Positions 48,090 to 60,343 are shown, counted from the first letter of the stretch. The stretch: 64,000 nt of DNA from Achatina immaculata (GCA_009760885.1 CM019718.1:29829030-29893029), one strand, 5' to 3'. Made by a program: numbers and translations. The notes: a model not told the origin generated them from the letters alone.

Positions 48090-48285
48090 CTCGCCTTATA
48101 ATGGTCTTACTTCAGTATTTTAGACTTTATAATGGTCTTAACTGCAGTACTTTAGATTTTATAATGGTCTTAACTTCATTATTTTAGATTTTATAATGGT
48201 CTTAACTTCATTATTTTAGATTTTATAATGGTCTTAACTTCATTATTTTAGACTTTACTTCAGTATTTTAGACTTTATAAGGGTC
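48090..48285. repeat. About 32-bp repeat (5-6 copies)
   Basis: ttataatggtcttaacttca and ttattttagatt alternate, diverging to the right. Confidence 0.85.
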
Positions 48286-49015
48286 TTAAGTTAAGTATTG
48301 TGAATTTTATAATGATTTTACATCCATATTTTGTTTATAAGTTAACCTTCATAAATAAAAAGTACATTTATAAATGATCTACAGTTATAATGCAGTGCTG
48401 AACATATAGCAACAGACAGATTATCTTTATAAGGGGACACAACCAGTACAGTTTGGCTAAACACTACATTTTCTTCATCTCATTTACAACTGACTGTATG
48501 AGGACAAAAGAACATTGTACATAGAAATATGTAGTATATACAGTACCACCACCCTTCTGTACATGTGTGATTCTCCTGTAGGCATTTCAATTGTTTGCTT
48601 CAGCACACATAGCATACCCACACTTTTGTTCCTGTATCTGTGTACAGTGAACCTGAGTCTGCCACTAAATACTCAGCAATAATACAGAAGTAACTGATTT
48701 CACCACTAAGTTAGGACAACACAAAGAAGAAACTTGAGACTGTTAAAAAACAGAAAGTGTCTCAAGAGGTTGGATCTAAACTCAAGTTTCTTTCTTTACA
48801 TAAGAAGCTGTGTTCCAGCTTTTGCTGTCGTATGACATCCAGTCTTTTCTGTCCTTCCAATCTGGAGATTTAGTGTTTGAAAAATCTGAGTTCATACAAT
48901 CTACATTTTTTTCCAGTCTTTTAACTTTTCCTAAACTCAAATGTTATTACAAAATAATTACTTTTACAGTATGTGTAGTAATGCCAGGGTATCGTACAAC
49001 TATTGTTGTACATGT
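48286..49015. other. Intergenic sequence
   Basis: Unique AT-rich sequence. An AATAAA at 48354-48359 could serve the ABRA-like gene only if its 3' UTR is about 2.4 kb long. No gene was found. Confidence 0.35.
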
Positions 49016-49197
49016 GATAGTGCAATTATAATGTTTATATTAATTTTTAGCATCGAACTATGCAATATTTACAGTGATAGTACAATTATGATGTTTACAT
49101 TAATTTTTAGCATCGAACTATGCAATATTTACAGTGATAGTGCAATTATGATGTTTACATTAATTTTTAGCATCGTACTGTGCAATATTTACAGTAT
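49016..49197. repeat. 60-bp tandem repeat (3 copies)
   Basis: gatagtgcaattatgatgtt plus ttttagcatcgaactatgca recur exactly every 60 bp. Confidence 0.92.
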
Positions 49198-49269
49198 TAT
49201 GTGACTTTTTCCTTCTCAATAATGATGTGAGAAGCTGTCACAACACAGAAGCGTTAGAGCTAGACTTGG

Positions 49270-49690
49270 AATCATATACAACCATCATAAGTGATCACAT
49301 TAACCAGCAATTACTGATTTTAAAAAAATGGAAAACTGGAACTTTTGGAGGTTGATGGTTACTGTAACTGGTTTATGTAAATCTGATAGAACCAGTAAAA
49401 AGCAACCAGCACAATTGGAGGATAATCAGTGCATAGAGGAGAATCAGCTGGTTTTGGGTTTGGTTCAGCATTTGAGCAGCGGATAAAGATGAAATCTCAC
49501 ACAAATTAAAAAAGAAAAAAAACCTCATGTGAACATCCACTTTCTGCTGATATTTGTAAAGTATGTTTAATTTTAATTTTAAAAAAATAAGGTATTGAAT
49601 GTTGTATTGACAAAATTGGTATTTTGGGGAGTGAAGTGAAAGACAGGTACAGTTGTGCCGGTTTCAGATAATCTTAGTGCGATCACCGCA
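49270..49690 (-). mobile_element. Dispersed element W, copy 2
   Basis: It matches 13386-14170 in reverse orientation (aattactgatttt, ggttactgtaactggttta, gacaggtacagttgtgccgg). It has a single copy of the segment amplified seven times in copy 1. Confidence 0.6.
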
Positions 49691-50751
49691 GTTGTCAGTC
49701 TGAGTGCAGAAGAAACTACTCCCCAAAGCTCAAAGCTTATTTGGCTGTAGCTAGACGAGGTTTCCAGGTTCTACAAAATATGAACAACTTTTCGTGCCAG
49801 GTTGGTCGATTAATTGCTGAGAACAGGCAGAGGCCGGGCTTGTTTTCTTGTTGAACTAATTTGCTGTGTCACTTGACAACATCAGGGAAGATCATTTGAC
49901 ATAGTCCAATGTGATAAGAAACTAAATGTGATAGAACAGTTGTGCAGATTTCTGGCGGGCAGGTCAAATTTCTGTAAGAATAAACTATTTCTTGATCTGC
50001 CTCTGTGATCTTGGATATAGTTATTTTATTTTGTAGGTGCTACTGTCCTGCATGTAGTCTACTATACAATTATTTGATTGTACATAAGTTTCTAAAAAAA
50101 AAACAAAACCGGTTTTTATAAAATTATTATTTATTGATCTGCCACTGTGATCTCGGTTATTATTTTATTTCTAGGTACTTTTTTTTTTATATGTAGCCTA
50201 TATCTGTATAGTCTTTTGTGAAGGAAAATCATCTGTGATAATATCATACACTGAACAGCTTGCATTGCTTTTGTTTAGTTTGAAAGTGCTTGGCAATAAA
50301 ATAGTATAAAATGTTTTCTCTTCTTGTTATAAGCTACTTTTGCTGGGCCAACAGGGTGGATATGTGATATTTCAGGTGGGCCAGCAAAGTGGATATTTGA
50401 CACTTTCTGTTTGAGAGTTCAGGAATAAGAAAAGCCACAATGTCCCTCTCTGAGTCCAAACACATGACCATGTTTGCTGCAACACTGAAGACCAACAGTC
50501 AATCAAACATGACATGTGACAAAATTTTATTAACAATATAAAGTTCAGTCAAACAATTATCAAATCAAAATATCCACAACAATCACGCATAAATACTTGC
50601 TGAACAGGCTAAAATAAATGACAGACTGAGAATGGACAGGTGACATTGATAAAGCTGTATTAGAAAGACGGCGGGAATGAAAGAATAGTGTGGCTGTGAA
50701 GAGATTGCTGGAGCTAGGACAAATTAAAGTGCTGGTGAACTGTGTCAGAAA
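49691..50751. other. Intergenic sequence
   Basis: AT-rich. The block aaactatttcttgatctgcc/tctgtgatctt near 49985 recurs diverged near 50130, suggesting an old duplication. No gene was found. Confidence 0.35.
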
Positions 50752-51135
50752 GTAAAACAAAGAATCTGTGGAGAGGAACAGACAGAATTACAAAAATAAG
50801 ATTTTTAAGGCCATGCATCTTTCCCATTGCAACATATGCCTGTCCTGGACACTTAACAAAACAGCTGAGAAACACATAAATGCATTTGAATGTAAATGCT
50901 ACAGAAGAGTTCTTCAAATATCATGGACACAAAAAAGAACAACTATATCCATACTACAAGAACTTGATATTGAAGAAGGCTGGCTAGTATAGAGGATTAA
51001 AGAGAGGAAACTTAAATATTTTGATAATTTAGAGAAGACCATCTTGGAAGTCTTGCTCACAACCGAGAGGCCTACAGGAAAGATGTTAGGGAGGCAAAGT
51101 TCTACAAGGGACATGCAAATGAATGAATGAATGGT
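50752..51135 (+). mobile_element. LINE family A fragment
   Basis: The plus strand reads WTLNKTAEKHINAFECKCYR, ISWTQKRTTISILQEL and IEEGWLV, then a shortened end. It terminates in a GAAT repeat (51117-51133). Internal deletions remove the GRPK region. Confidence 0.8.
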
Positions 51136-52215
51136 GAACTATGTGGCAGAGAACGCGTTGTAAAGAACCAACACTTGACAAGACCTATTAGCAAGCATAC
51201 TCTTGGATGGATGCTGTGGCATATATGGGGCTGTCCTGAATACAAGGATGCCAGAGTCTGATTTTGAACTTGACTTTTCACCATGTTAAACTCAACAGAT
51301 CAGTGACAGTCTTTCACAAGCTAATCAGCACACTCAGCTTTTTATATCAGTTTTTCTCCACTTGTAATCCTGCAGCACAATTTCCTACTGTTCCTGACAT
51401 AAACATACAGAACATGTCACTCCAGTGATCGGACATAAACCCCACTAAATAATTCTGTGATAGATTTCCTGATCAAATAACAAATCAGATGTACAATAAT
51501 TGCTGCTTTACAGGAATACATGAACCCTGTTTATGCATAATGTTTCAGCATGACCCTTTCACTGACACTATTAAATTTTTGTTCAAAATGTCTGGTCTGC
51601 GATGCCGGAAGCACACACATCAAGAATTCTGATTTGTCCCTTTCTCTTATGTAACCTGCAGCGATTCTACAAAAACAGATCAGGCATAGTTTTATACCTC
51701 GCATTCATTCCAAGATTTTGTTTTGTGTTCTGGAACTCATTCCATTTTAGCCCTTTCAGCTTTCTCATATCTTACAATCTGGCTTGTATCGCTGAGCAGA
51801 TGTGCACTTAAAAATCCCACATGACTAACAGATGACAACATCTGTGTGTTCAAAGTACATATAAGGACTGAAGCACATACTGCTTGATTTCATTTCAAAT
51901 GCTCTCAGTTTTGTTTCTTGAATGTTCCCTACAACAGCCAACTTATATAGCTCACATTTGGATATTTATAAAACATTTATGGCATTCCTTCATATATCTC
52001 ACTGCCCTTCATTTGTCCTTTATTCTGATGATCATGCTTCTTTGTTTGTGGTCTTTTCTTGCATCACTTTTTCAGCCTATTGAGATACTGTTCTTTTTGG
52101 TAGTCCTTTCTTTCTTTTTCCCTCAGAGTTTTCCTGTGATTGCCAAGTTCTCTAACTTGTGTCTTAGAACACGCTGTCTTCTTCACTTGCCAGAGCAGCG
52201 TTGATCTTCACAGAC
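51136..52215. other. Intergenic sequence
   Basis: No gene, RNA or repeat could be supported. The plus-strand open frames are short and compositionally ordinary. Confidence 0.35.
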
Positions 52216-52219
52216 TGGC

Positions 52220-52440
52220 AGGGAACCAAAGATGTTTGTGCCAGAGTGACACCACAGTTAACAAGCTCAACAAACTAGAACTGACCAAGGCTCTGCTGGT
52301 ACCCCCAGCAACAGACACAGCCTGGCTAACTGGACAGGGCTCGCTGTGCTCCACAATGGTGGAGCCTGCCATGAAGCTCACTTTTCTGTGAAGGTCTTGA
52401 AGCAAGCCATTAAACCCAACACAACAGCCATTTTAAAATC
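52220..52440. mobile_element. Dispersed repeat family Z, diverged copy 4
   Basis: aactgaccaaggctctgctg, cagcctggctaactgg and caatggtggagcctgcc correspond in order to family Z. The most diverged copy. Confidence 0.4.
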
Positions 52441-52878
52441 TTCACTGCAACACTGCTAAGAAGATCCTACTTGCAGTTCTCAGGAGACAGTAACCAGGCA
52501 GATAATTAAAATGCCAGATCACCCTCATAATGTGTCTAATCAAGAAGATGTCTTCAAACCTTTCCTCCACAGAAGATAAAAGATATTAGAAACAACAATG
52601 AATGTTTTAAGATGAGTGCTGCACACATACAATGCACCAAGATGGAAAATCCAGCAGCCTGTTAAAATAACTGTGTATCACATGCACACACATATATGAT
52701 GTACAAGCATTCTTTGTGGAGCTGAGTTAGTCATCGTGAATGAATGCAGAATTTGTGAATTCTACCAGCAAACCTGAAAGTGGACAAATATGAAATGGTT
52801 AAGGAGGTCTAAGTTGAAGTCACAAGCCATAGAGGTAACAGGTATGGGTCATTATCTGGCAACAGAATGCCTGTACAT

Positions 52879-52884
52879 TTTATT
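52879..52884 (-). terminator. COX16: Possible COX16 polyadenylation signal
   Basis: tttatt on the plus strand (AATAAA on minus) lies about 115 nt after the COX16 stop codon. Confidence 0.45.
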
Positions 52885-52995
52885 ACCTTGCAACACAACA
52901 CCTGTACATTTCAATACCTGTCACCAGACGAGAGAAAAACTCCTACATCCAAGAACAGACAAAATCAAGGTCTAGATTACCATGATCTAAAATTA

Positions 52996-53115
52996 TCATC
53001 TCTTGTCCTCTGAATCTTTCTTCTCTCGTTGTTGTGTCTGAATGGTCTTGGAATCTTCCCAAGGTCTTGGGCCTCGGATGTTTTCCCACTTGTTCAGATC
53101 TTTCTGCTCAATCTC
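52996..53115 (-). CDS. COX16: COX16 exon 4 and stop
   Basis: 39 codons plus TGA: EIEQKDLNKWENIRGPRPWE then a lysine-rich end. The acceptor ttttgaag| is weak (preceded by an ATT repeat) but gives the right frame. Confidence 0.9.
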   Translation of the reverse strand, partial: EIEQKDLNKWENIRGPRPWEDSKTIQTQQREKKDSEDKR

Positions 53116-56016
53116 CTTCAAAATAATAATAATAATAAACATTCTCAGAAACATACAAACTAATAATCAAAAGGGAAATCAAATACAAAAGATGATTAAC
53201 AATATTCACATTTCAGTGGGAAGTATACTAAGTCATACATGTTTATAAAACCTGAACACATGGTGTGAACTCTACTCCGGACTAGTACTGGGTCCTCACA
53301 ACCTAATCATGATAAGTCAGTTCACTATCAACTTTTCTACTCTCATCCTTCATTACACCACATTTACATTTCCTGACATGCAAAATACCTGCTGGCCTTG
53401 CTACCCATCATCAACAAGAAATATATGTACAAACAACACACAAACTACGTTTCCCTTCATCAACAAGAAATATATGTACAAACAACACACAAACTACCCA
53501 TCATCAACAAGAAATATATGTACAAACAACACACAAACTACCCATCATCAACAAGAAATATATATACAAACAACACACAAACTACGTTTCCCTTCATCAA
53601 CAAGAAATATATGTACAAACAACACAAACTACCCGCCATCATTAAGAAATATATGTACAAACTACCCATCATCAACAAGAAATATATGTACAAACAACAC
53701 ACAAACTACCCATCATCAACAAGAAATATATGTACAAACAACACACAAACTACCTGTCATCAACAAGAAATATATGTACAAACAACACACAAACTACCCA
53801 TCATCAACAAGAAATATATGTACAAACAACACAAACTACCCATCATCAACAAGAAATATATGTACAAACAACACTCAAACTACCCATCATCAACAAGAAA
53901 TATATGTACAAACAACACACAAACTACCCATCATCAACAAGAAATATATGTACAAACAACACACAAACTACCCGTCATCATTAAGAAATATATGTACAAA
54001 CTACCCATCATCAACAAGAAACATATGTACAAACACACAAACTACCTGTCATCAACAAGAAATATATGTACAAACAACACACAAACTACCCATCATCAAC
54101 AAGAAATATATGTACAAACAACACACAAACTACCCGTCATCAACAAGAAATATATGTACAAAGACTGCATAAAGAACTTCAGTAACAACAGAATTCACCA
54201 GATTTACTGCAGCACTTAAAGTTAAGTTATGTTTACTTAACACCAGGAAACCTTGGACACCTGTCAACGGCAACCCTTCATGAAAGTCTGAGTAAGAAAT
54301 GAAATGTCCCAGTGGCTACTCACCTTCAGAATTTCTGTCTCAGCTTCCTCTACATTAACTACTTTTAGCCCAAGGCGTTCAGCATCCTCTTTTGAAAGCT
54401 GAAAAAACAAATAGTCTGGGGACATATTTTGGTCACAGATACTGGCCACATAGCTAAGTCACAGATACTGGCCACATAGCTAAGTCACATATTCCGGTCA
54501 CAGATACTGGCCACATAGCTAAGTCACATATTCTGGTCACAGATACTGGCCACATAGCTAAGTCACATATTCCGGTCACAGATACTGGCCACATAGCTAA
54601 GTCACATATTCTGGTCACAGATACTGGCCACATAGCTAAGTCACATATTCTGGTCACAGATACTAGCCACATAGCTACTGGCCACATAGCTAAGTCACAT
54701 ATGTATATATCCAGTATGCTAAATATGGAACATAACTAACACATCAGAGTTGATAAGTTTTAGATGTCTAACACATCAGGGTTGATAAGCTTTAGATGAT
54801 TAACACATCAAGGTTGATAACTTTTAGAAAGCTAATACATCACATCTGATAAGCTTTAGAAAGCCAACACATCACAGCTGATAAACTTTAGAAAGCTAAC
54901 ACACCACAAGTGATAAAACTTTAAATGATAAACTTGAAAGCACAATGCACTAATCACTTTAATTCTAAATGGATATTCATCTGAATCTATTATTTTCAAT
55001 TTTTTTCGGTAATTTTGCCTACCTTTCAAGCAGGAATTACTGCTGTAATACCTACAGCTGTATAGACTTTTGAATTATGAGTTATTCTACATTAAACTCA
55101 AGTGAATGACTTCAGAAATTTCATTAGAAAACGACTGCTTGATGTCCTAACAAAGAGGATCTCTGCTAAGTGCTGTTTTTGCTTCATTAATTTTGTTGTT
55201 CCTGATAAAGGCACATGGCTTAAATACTGGTTTAAATGTCTGTTTTACATTTCTATGTGCTCATCCCATTGTCTCTTTTGCCAATCCTTTTCACTTTTAT
55301 TTCTTCCAATTTTTGTTTGTACAACTGTGTCATACACTTCAGACTATTTCTATTACAAACTCAACAATTTTGTTTACCTTTTTTGTCTGCTGAAATTCAT
55401 AGCGAATGCTTGTGAAGTGCTTCAGGAAGAAAGATCCTCCAGCAACCAAAATCTGTTAACAAGGAAAAGTGAACATGGGCACATTTGATCTCTTCTTCAT
55501 GAGATCCCCAACATATGACCGTCTTCATTCACACACAAATGTTTAGATACCCAACATATGACCGTCTTCATTCACACACAAATGTTTAGATACCCAACAT
55601 ATGACTGTCTTCATTCATACACAAATGTTTAGATACCCAAAATATGACTGTCTTCATTCATACACAAATGTTTAGATACCCAACATATGACTGTCTTCAT
55701 TCACACACAAATGTTTAGATACCCAAAATATGACTGTCTTCATTCATACACAAATGTTTAGATACCCAACATATGACCGTCTTCATTCACACACAAAAGT
55801 TTACATCCTCAACATGATCGGCTTCAATCACCAAAAGTCAGCGAGACTTATATCAAAAGATGAATCTCTGTTTATTGCACGTACAGTATTTGATAGTTTT
55901 CTAACTTAACAAAATCTGTATAATTTTTTTTTGTTACTTACAATAAAAGGTAGCCCCGTTGTTACGAACTTTCTTCTCATGAGACTGTCCCATGCTCTCC
56001 GCACAAACTCCGCCAT
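52996..56016 (-). CDS. COX16: COX16 cytochrome c oxidase assembly factor (gene span, 4 exons)
   Basis: Exons on the minus strand: 56016-55942, 55452-55378, 54398-54324, 53115-52996. All introns are phase 0, giving 114 aa (human 106). COX16 is a small single-span inner-mitochondrial-membrane protein needed for copper delivery to COX2 during complex IV assembly. The family hallmarks are present: a basic N-terminus, a hydrophobic segment GLPFI then ILVAGGSFFLKHFTSIRYEF (human [20 protein letters not shown]), and the C-terminal WENIRGPRPWED (human WKNIRGPRPWED). The middle exon (LSKEDAERLGLKVV...) is the more variable helical part. The first three exons are each exactly 75 nt. Start context ACAATGG is good. 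Confidence 0.93.
53398..54168. repeat. 44-bp minisatellite in COX16 intron 3 (about 18 copies)
   Basis: Units contain catcaacaagaaatatatgt and acaaacaacacacaaactac. Some units lack 2-20 bp. Plus-strand frames rich in NTQTT or TRNICTN are artefacts. Confidence 0.94.
54324..54398 (-). CDS. COX16: COX16 exon 3
   Basis: 25 codons: LSKEDAERLGLKVVNVEEAE then TEILK. Acceptor gttttttcag|, donor AAG|GTGAGT. Confidence 0.85.
54421..54697. repeat. 39-bp minisatellite abutting the COX16 exon 3 acceptor (about 7 copies)
   Basis: cacagatactggccacatag and ctaagtcacatattctggt alternate every 39 bp. The last partial unit (acatattttggtcacagata) ends only about 22 nt from the 3' splice site on the minus strand. 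Confidence 0.93.
54735..54930. repeat. About 34-bp diverged repeat (6 copies)
   Basis: taacacatcagggttgataa and gctttaga recur with substitutions, next to the younger 39-bp array in COX16 intron 2. Confidence 0.8.
55378..55452 (-). CDS. COX16: COX16 exon 2 (membrane segment)
   Basis: 25 codons: ILVAGGSFFLKHFTSIRYEF then QQTKK. It contains the GGSF..(R/K)(E/H)F..IRY signature. Acceptor gttaacag|, donor AAG|GTAAAC. Confidence 0.92.
55505..55806. repeat. 43-bp minisatellite in COX16 intron 1 (7 copies)
   Basis: cccaacatatgaccgtcttc and acacacaaatgtttagata recur every 43 bp, starting about 52 nt from the exon 2 acceptor on the minus strand. Confidence 0.94.
55942..56016 (-). CDS. COX16: COX16 exon 1
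   Basis: 25 codons: MAEFVRRAWDSLMRRKFVTT then GLPFI. Basic, as expected before an inner-membrane span. Donor ATT|GTAAGT. Confidence 0.88.
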
Positions 56017-56213
56017 TGTGACCTCAATGTTACCACAGTGGTTCTCAAATTTTACTATTTGAGACCCCCTACAACGTTAGAGGAGAAAGATTCATACGAT
56101 TCAATTATCTCAATCTTTCACTGTTTCTGGTGGTCACTGAAATAAAAAAGTGGAGGATTATGACTGATTATTTAACAGGAAAATAAACTGTAATGCCAAG
56201 TTAAATTCACAGA

Positions 56214-56770
56214 ATCATTCATTCATTCATTTGCATGTCCCTTGCGGAACTTTGCCTCCCAAACAACACTCCTGTAGGCCTCTCGGTTGTGAGCAAGATG
56301 GCCTGCTGCTGATGCGTCCATTTGCAGATCGTCAACGATTTCTTGCAGCCATCTTCGTTTTGGTCGTCCTCTTTTTCTTTTTCCCCATTATGTACCCTTC
56401 CAAGACGGTCTTCTCTAAATTATCATGACGTTTAATGTGTTCAAAATATTTAAGTTTTCTCTCTTTGATCCTCTTTACTATCCAGCCTTCTTCAATATTA
56501 AGCTCTTGTAGTATAGATATATTTGTTCTTTTTTGTGTCCATGATATTTGAAGAACTCTTCTGTAGCATTTACATTCAAAGGCATTTATGTGTTTCTCAG
56601 CTGTTTTGTTAAGTGTCCAGGTCTCACAGGCATATATTGCGATGGGAAAGATGCATGCCCTTAAAAATCTTATTTTTGTAGTTCTGTCTGTTCCTTTCCA
56701 CAGATTCTTTAGTTGTTTTACTTTCTGAAGACCAATAGATGTCCTCACAGAATAGCAGGAGAAAAAAAAT
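56214..56770 (-). mobile_element. LINE family A fragment
   Basis: The minus strand reads [69 protein letters not shown] and GKKKKRTTKTK (normally GKRERGRPK). It is 5'-truncated; the tail is cattcattcattc (GAAT repeat) at 56216-56229. It lies about 200 bp upstream of the COX16 start. Confidence 0.85.
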
Positions 56771-56917
56771 ATTGTAAAGTGTTCTCTTTCAGTTTCAATA
56801 TTCAACTATATACGTGCTTGTTGTTGCATAATAAATAAAAATAAAACATCATTGTAGGTATGTCAACATGATTCCATTCACTATGTTATTCTATTAGAGC
56901 GTTGCACAAGCGAGTAT

Positions 56918-56933
56918 GGGGGGGGGGGGGGGG
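56918..56933. repeat. G-tract
   Basis: A run of about 16 G. Length is probably unstable. Confidence 0.8.
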
Positions 56934-57039
56934 CTGAAAGATGAGATGTAGTGAAGAAGGACTAAAACTGTTAGAATTTTGTTTGAAGGTGCAGCGAGCA
57001 AACTTCACTTATTTTCACAGTGGGAAAACTCGCAGTGTT

Positions 57040-57405
57040 CAGGCAGATACTGCTAGGTTTACTGCTAGGTTTAGTGCACATTAGGTTTACTGCTAGGTTT
57101 AGTGCACATTAGGCTTACTGCTAGGTTTAGTGCACATTAGGTTTAGTGCACATTAGGTTTACTGTTAGGTTTAGTGCACATTAGGTTTACGGCTAGGTAT
57201 ACTGCACATTAGGTTTACTGCTAGGTTTAGTGCACAGTAGGTTTACTGCTAGGTTTAGTGCACATTACGTTTACTGCACATTAGGTTTACTGCTAGGTTT
57301 AGTGCACATTAGGTTTACTGCACATTAGGTTTACTGCTAGGTTTAGTGCACATTAGGTTTACTGCACATTAGGTTTACTGCTAGGTTCACTGCACATTAG
57401 GTTTA
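57040..57405. repeat. 28-bp minisatellite (about 13 copies)
   Basis: Built from taggtttactgctaggttta plus gtgcacat, with some units lacking the ctaggtttagtg part. Confidence 0.93.
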
Positions 57406-58184
57406 CTCTTAATGAAATCGACTTACTGTGCCTTTAATATACACAAGAATGTGTATTACTTTTGGTGAGTTCCAGACATCTTCTCCTTCTACTTCCCAGA
57501 CTGAGGGATCACCGCAGTTTTACAAACTCTATTTTAGCAATCATAAAGTTTGCTGAAAGTTGAGTTTTAAAAAATTATAAGAACATCAATTCTGTACACT
57601 TTGTGATTTTAATCCCATTTACAAAATGTCTAGCAGAGTTTAACATGACAACAAAAGCTATTGGTAATAACTACATCAAACTCTCGTTTAAAACTATTTT
57701 GACACCCCCACTCCACCTTCCTTCTCCCCCCCCCCCATTACTTTCTCTCACTCTTTATCACTTTCTCATAGATGAGAGACAAAGAGCAGAATGCCTTCAT
57801 CTTCTGAGAATCTGAGAAATATGGAGAGAGTTGCGTACATAAATTATACATACTCTCTAACTGCTTGAGAAACTCAGGGACAAAAGACTACCCCTGCTGG
57901 TATGGAAATCTAGCAGGGTCCCAGTGGACGTAAGAAGCGGAATAGCAAATGTATCTGGTCACCAACAGTTTTAGGGTGCAACCCAACAGGAATTTTTTCG
58001 ATCAGTTTATTCGCCCCTAACCTTTGACCCTCCCGTATAATATATACGGATGGCACAGTGACTCGGAACAGCAGAAGTGGGTGGGGTTTTGTTTCCTACT
58101 GAAATGGAAGAATCGTGGCACACAATAATTAGTGTATAAGTATACAACTATACACGAACCACTGCAGTAAAGCTGTGATGCCAT
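57406..58184. other. Intergenic sequence
   Basis: Contains a C-rich stretch at 57726-57735. No gene or repeat could be supported. Confidence 0.35.
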
Positions 58185-58690
58185 CATCATCATCATCAGG
58201 TGCTGTGCCGATTGGCGTTGGCTATTATGCTTCTCCAGAGTACACGATCCTTCATGCAGGCCATCAGCTCAGTTGGTGATCTCCTTTCACACCATCCCGT
58301 CAGACTGTCCAGTATCATTTCTTTTGGTCTTCCTCTTGCTCTTCTTCCTTCTATTTTTCCTATTGTTATAATATTTTCAATATTGCATGTCCTATGAAAG
58401 TACATTATCTCTCTTATCTTTTTGACACGATTTTTTGTCTCTCCAGCTCTTCTCATACATTCTTCATTATTTATTTTTGCTGTCCAGGGGATCCGCAACA
58501 TTCTTCTAATAAACCACATTTCTGCTGCTGCCAATGATTTTTGTGCAGACCTGTCTATTGTCCATGATTCACTTCCATATAACAAGATAGGTTCAATATA
58601 GCTTTTTAGAACTCGTTTTCTAACTTTCATTGATAAGGATGTGTTGGATAATATGTTTCTCATTCTCTGAAATGCAGTCTTTGCTTGGCC
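58185..58690 (-). mobile_element. LINE family B fragment
   Basis: The minus strand frame reads RKRVLKSYIEPILLYGSESW, MWFIRRMLRIPWTAKI, GKIEGRRARGRPKEMILD and ELMACMKDRVLW, nearly identical to the copy at 39600-40530. It retains the GRPKEM end that the other copy has out of frame. The tail is a GAT repeat (58182-58198). Confidence 0.85.
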
Positions 58691-59240
58691 TATTGTAATA
58701 CCAGAATGTATAAACTAAGAAAAAAGTAGGAGCAGCTTTATTACAAAGTTGTGACGTTTCACCCTTCATACTAAAACATACAGGACGAAGAAATAGAGAG
58801 AGGAGATAAAGCATAGATTTGCATGAATGCTATATTTTAACAAATTAATAATAATACTTAGCTGTAACTGTAAGAAGATGTGGCTTGTACGACGCTGTGT
58901 GTCAGAAATGGGCATAGAGACTGTTTAAATGGAGACCTGTGATGTGTGGTCGGTGTGTCATAACTGGAGGTGGTGGGTGGGGGAAAATGTGGAGGGGAGA
59001 GAGAGTGGTACAATGTTAACCTAGCCAGGAGAAGGCGAAATAGATGATTATAGTTAGGGTAGAGGGGTTGTAATGTGATGCTGTGAGGAGGTTCTGAACT
59101 ATGTGTAACAAGTGAGAAGGGAGTGGAGCTTAGTGGAGAGGGATTATAATTGTTGAAGAGGATGATGTTATGTGTAGCTGAATAGCGAGTTTAACCCGTA
59201 TGGTTCCAGTGTCCCATAATCCTGAATGTAGCGGTTCTAA
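58691..59240. other. Possible Penelope-like non-coding sequence
   Basis: gtgacgtttcacccttcata at 58752-58771 resembles 40855-40875 and Penelope-type end regions. The rest is G-rich, unrecognised sequence. Confidence 0.3.
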
Positions 59241-59379
59241 AGCGCTAGGTGGCTTGTGTCATCTGCGTGACATTGTTTGATGGCTGTTACGAGAAAATTA
59301 GATTTGCCTCTGTGGTTGGGGCCATTGAAATGATTTTGGCCTGGTTTCGAAGCATGCTGGGCGATGTCGTACAGATGTT

Positions 59380-59592
59380 TCATTCACTCATTCATTTGCA
59401 TGTCCCTTGCGGAACTTTGTCTCCCAAACAGCACTCCTGTAGGCCTCTCGGTTGTGAGCAAGATGGCCTGCTGCTGATGTATCCATTTGCAGATCATCAA
59501 CGATGTCTTGCAGCCATCTTCGCCTTGGTCTTCCTCTCTTTTTTTTCCCCATTATGTACCATTCCAAGATGGTCTTCTCTAGATTATCATAA
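59380..59592 (-). mobile_element. LINE family A, short 3' fragment
   Basis: It begins at a CATT repeat and contains the reverse of the GRPRRRWLQDIVDDLQMD..AAGHLAHNREAY region. It is inserted at the edge of a Penelope fragment. Confidence 0.8.
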
Positions 59593-59895
59593 ATTTCTGC
59601 ATGCGGTCCCCTAATCTGAGGTCAGTCTCACCAATATACGTTATCCTGCATCTTTTGCATGTGATGATATATATCACATTATGGGACACGCACTTGAATT
59701 CCTCATGTAGAGTGAGGATAACTTTGGAAAAGTTGATCGCTTTCATTTCCCAGACTACAGAGCAGGTAACGCAGCGGGGGCAGTTAGATTTTCTGGTACC
59801 AACATATGTAGCGAACCGCTTCAAGTTGGAAAAAAAAGTTATATATTGCTGAAGGAATGTCCCAACTCGGCAATACAAAATTCTATGCCCCACAG
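59593..59895 (-). mobile_element. Penelope-like element, GIY-YIG endonuclease fragment
   Basis: The minus strand frame has C..C pairs (SNCPRCVTCSVV), EEFKCVSHNVIYIITCKRC and ITYIGETDLRLGDRM. The order Cys-rich, then VIY.I.C..C...YIGET, is characteristic of the GIY-YIG endonuclease C-terminus of Penelope-like retroelements. 5'-truncated. Confidence 0.8.
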
Positions 59896-60343
59896 AAAAA
59901 CGATGCTACCCGTAACTTATAACGCAGTTACTTTTGATAACTAGCATATATGTTATGTCCATTTTGATTGGCTGTTTTCTTTCTGTGAGTTAGTTTTGAT
60001 TATTGATATTATATATATTCTTTTTTTTCTCGGCCTCTCTTCATTTTTCCTCCCATTGAATTTTTCGTCATTTTCATGCTCTCTGACTTGTCACCCACCC
60101 ACCCACACACACTTTTGATTTTCAAGCGCAACAACAAAACAACTTCATATCATCAGAGGAAGTAACCCATCCACTTCTCTGTTCTTCTTTGGTACATACT
60201 AACAGTTGGGTAGCCATCTTGTTATTGCTTTGCGCACGTAATTCCCTGCGCCCCCTACATACAACTATTATAAAGTTGGATGATAGTACTATCTGAGGAT
60301 ATATTTAAATACTACCTGATAACTCTCTCTCTCTCTCTGAACC
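59896..60343. other. Intergenic sequence
   Basis: No gene was found. A CT microsatellite lies at 60326-60338. Confidence 0.35.

Noticed and set aside
47393..48123. Repeat protein-like frames (TSGPIIHSC and HQVPSFIAVQ repeats)
   Set aside because: Two frames of the same 66-bp array are open at once, so neither shows coding constraint.
53309..54219. Two overlapping plus-strand frames of about 280 codons
   Set aside because: They consist only of translated 44-bp repeat units in COX16 intron 3, antisense to the gene.
59249..59614. 121-codon plus-strand frame
   Set aside because: Most of it is the reverse complement of the LINE family A 3' end.
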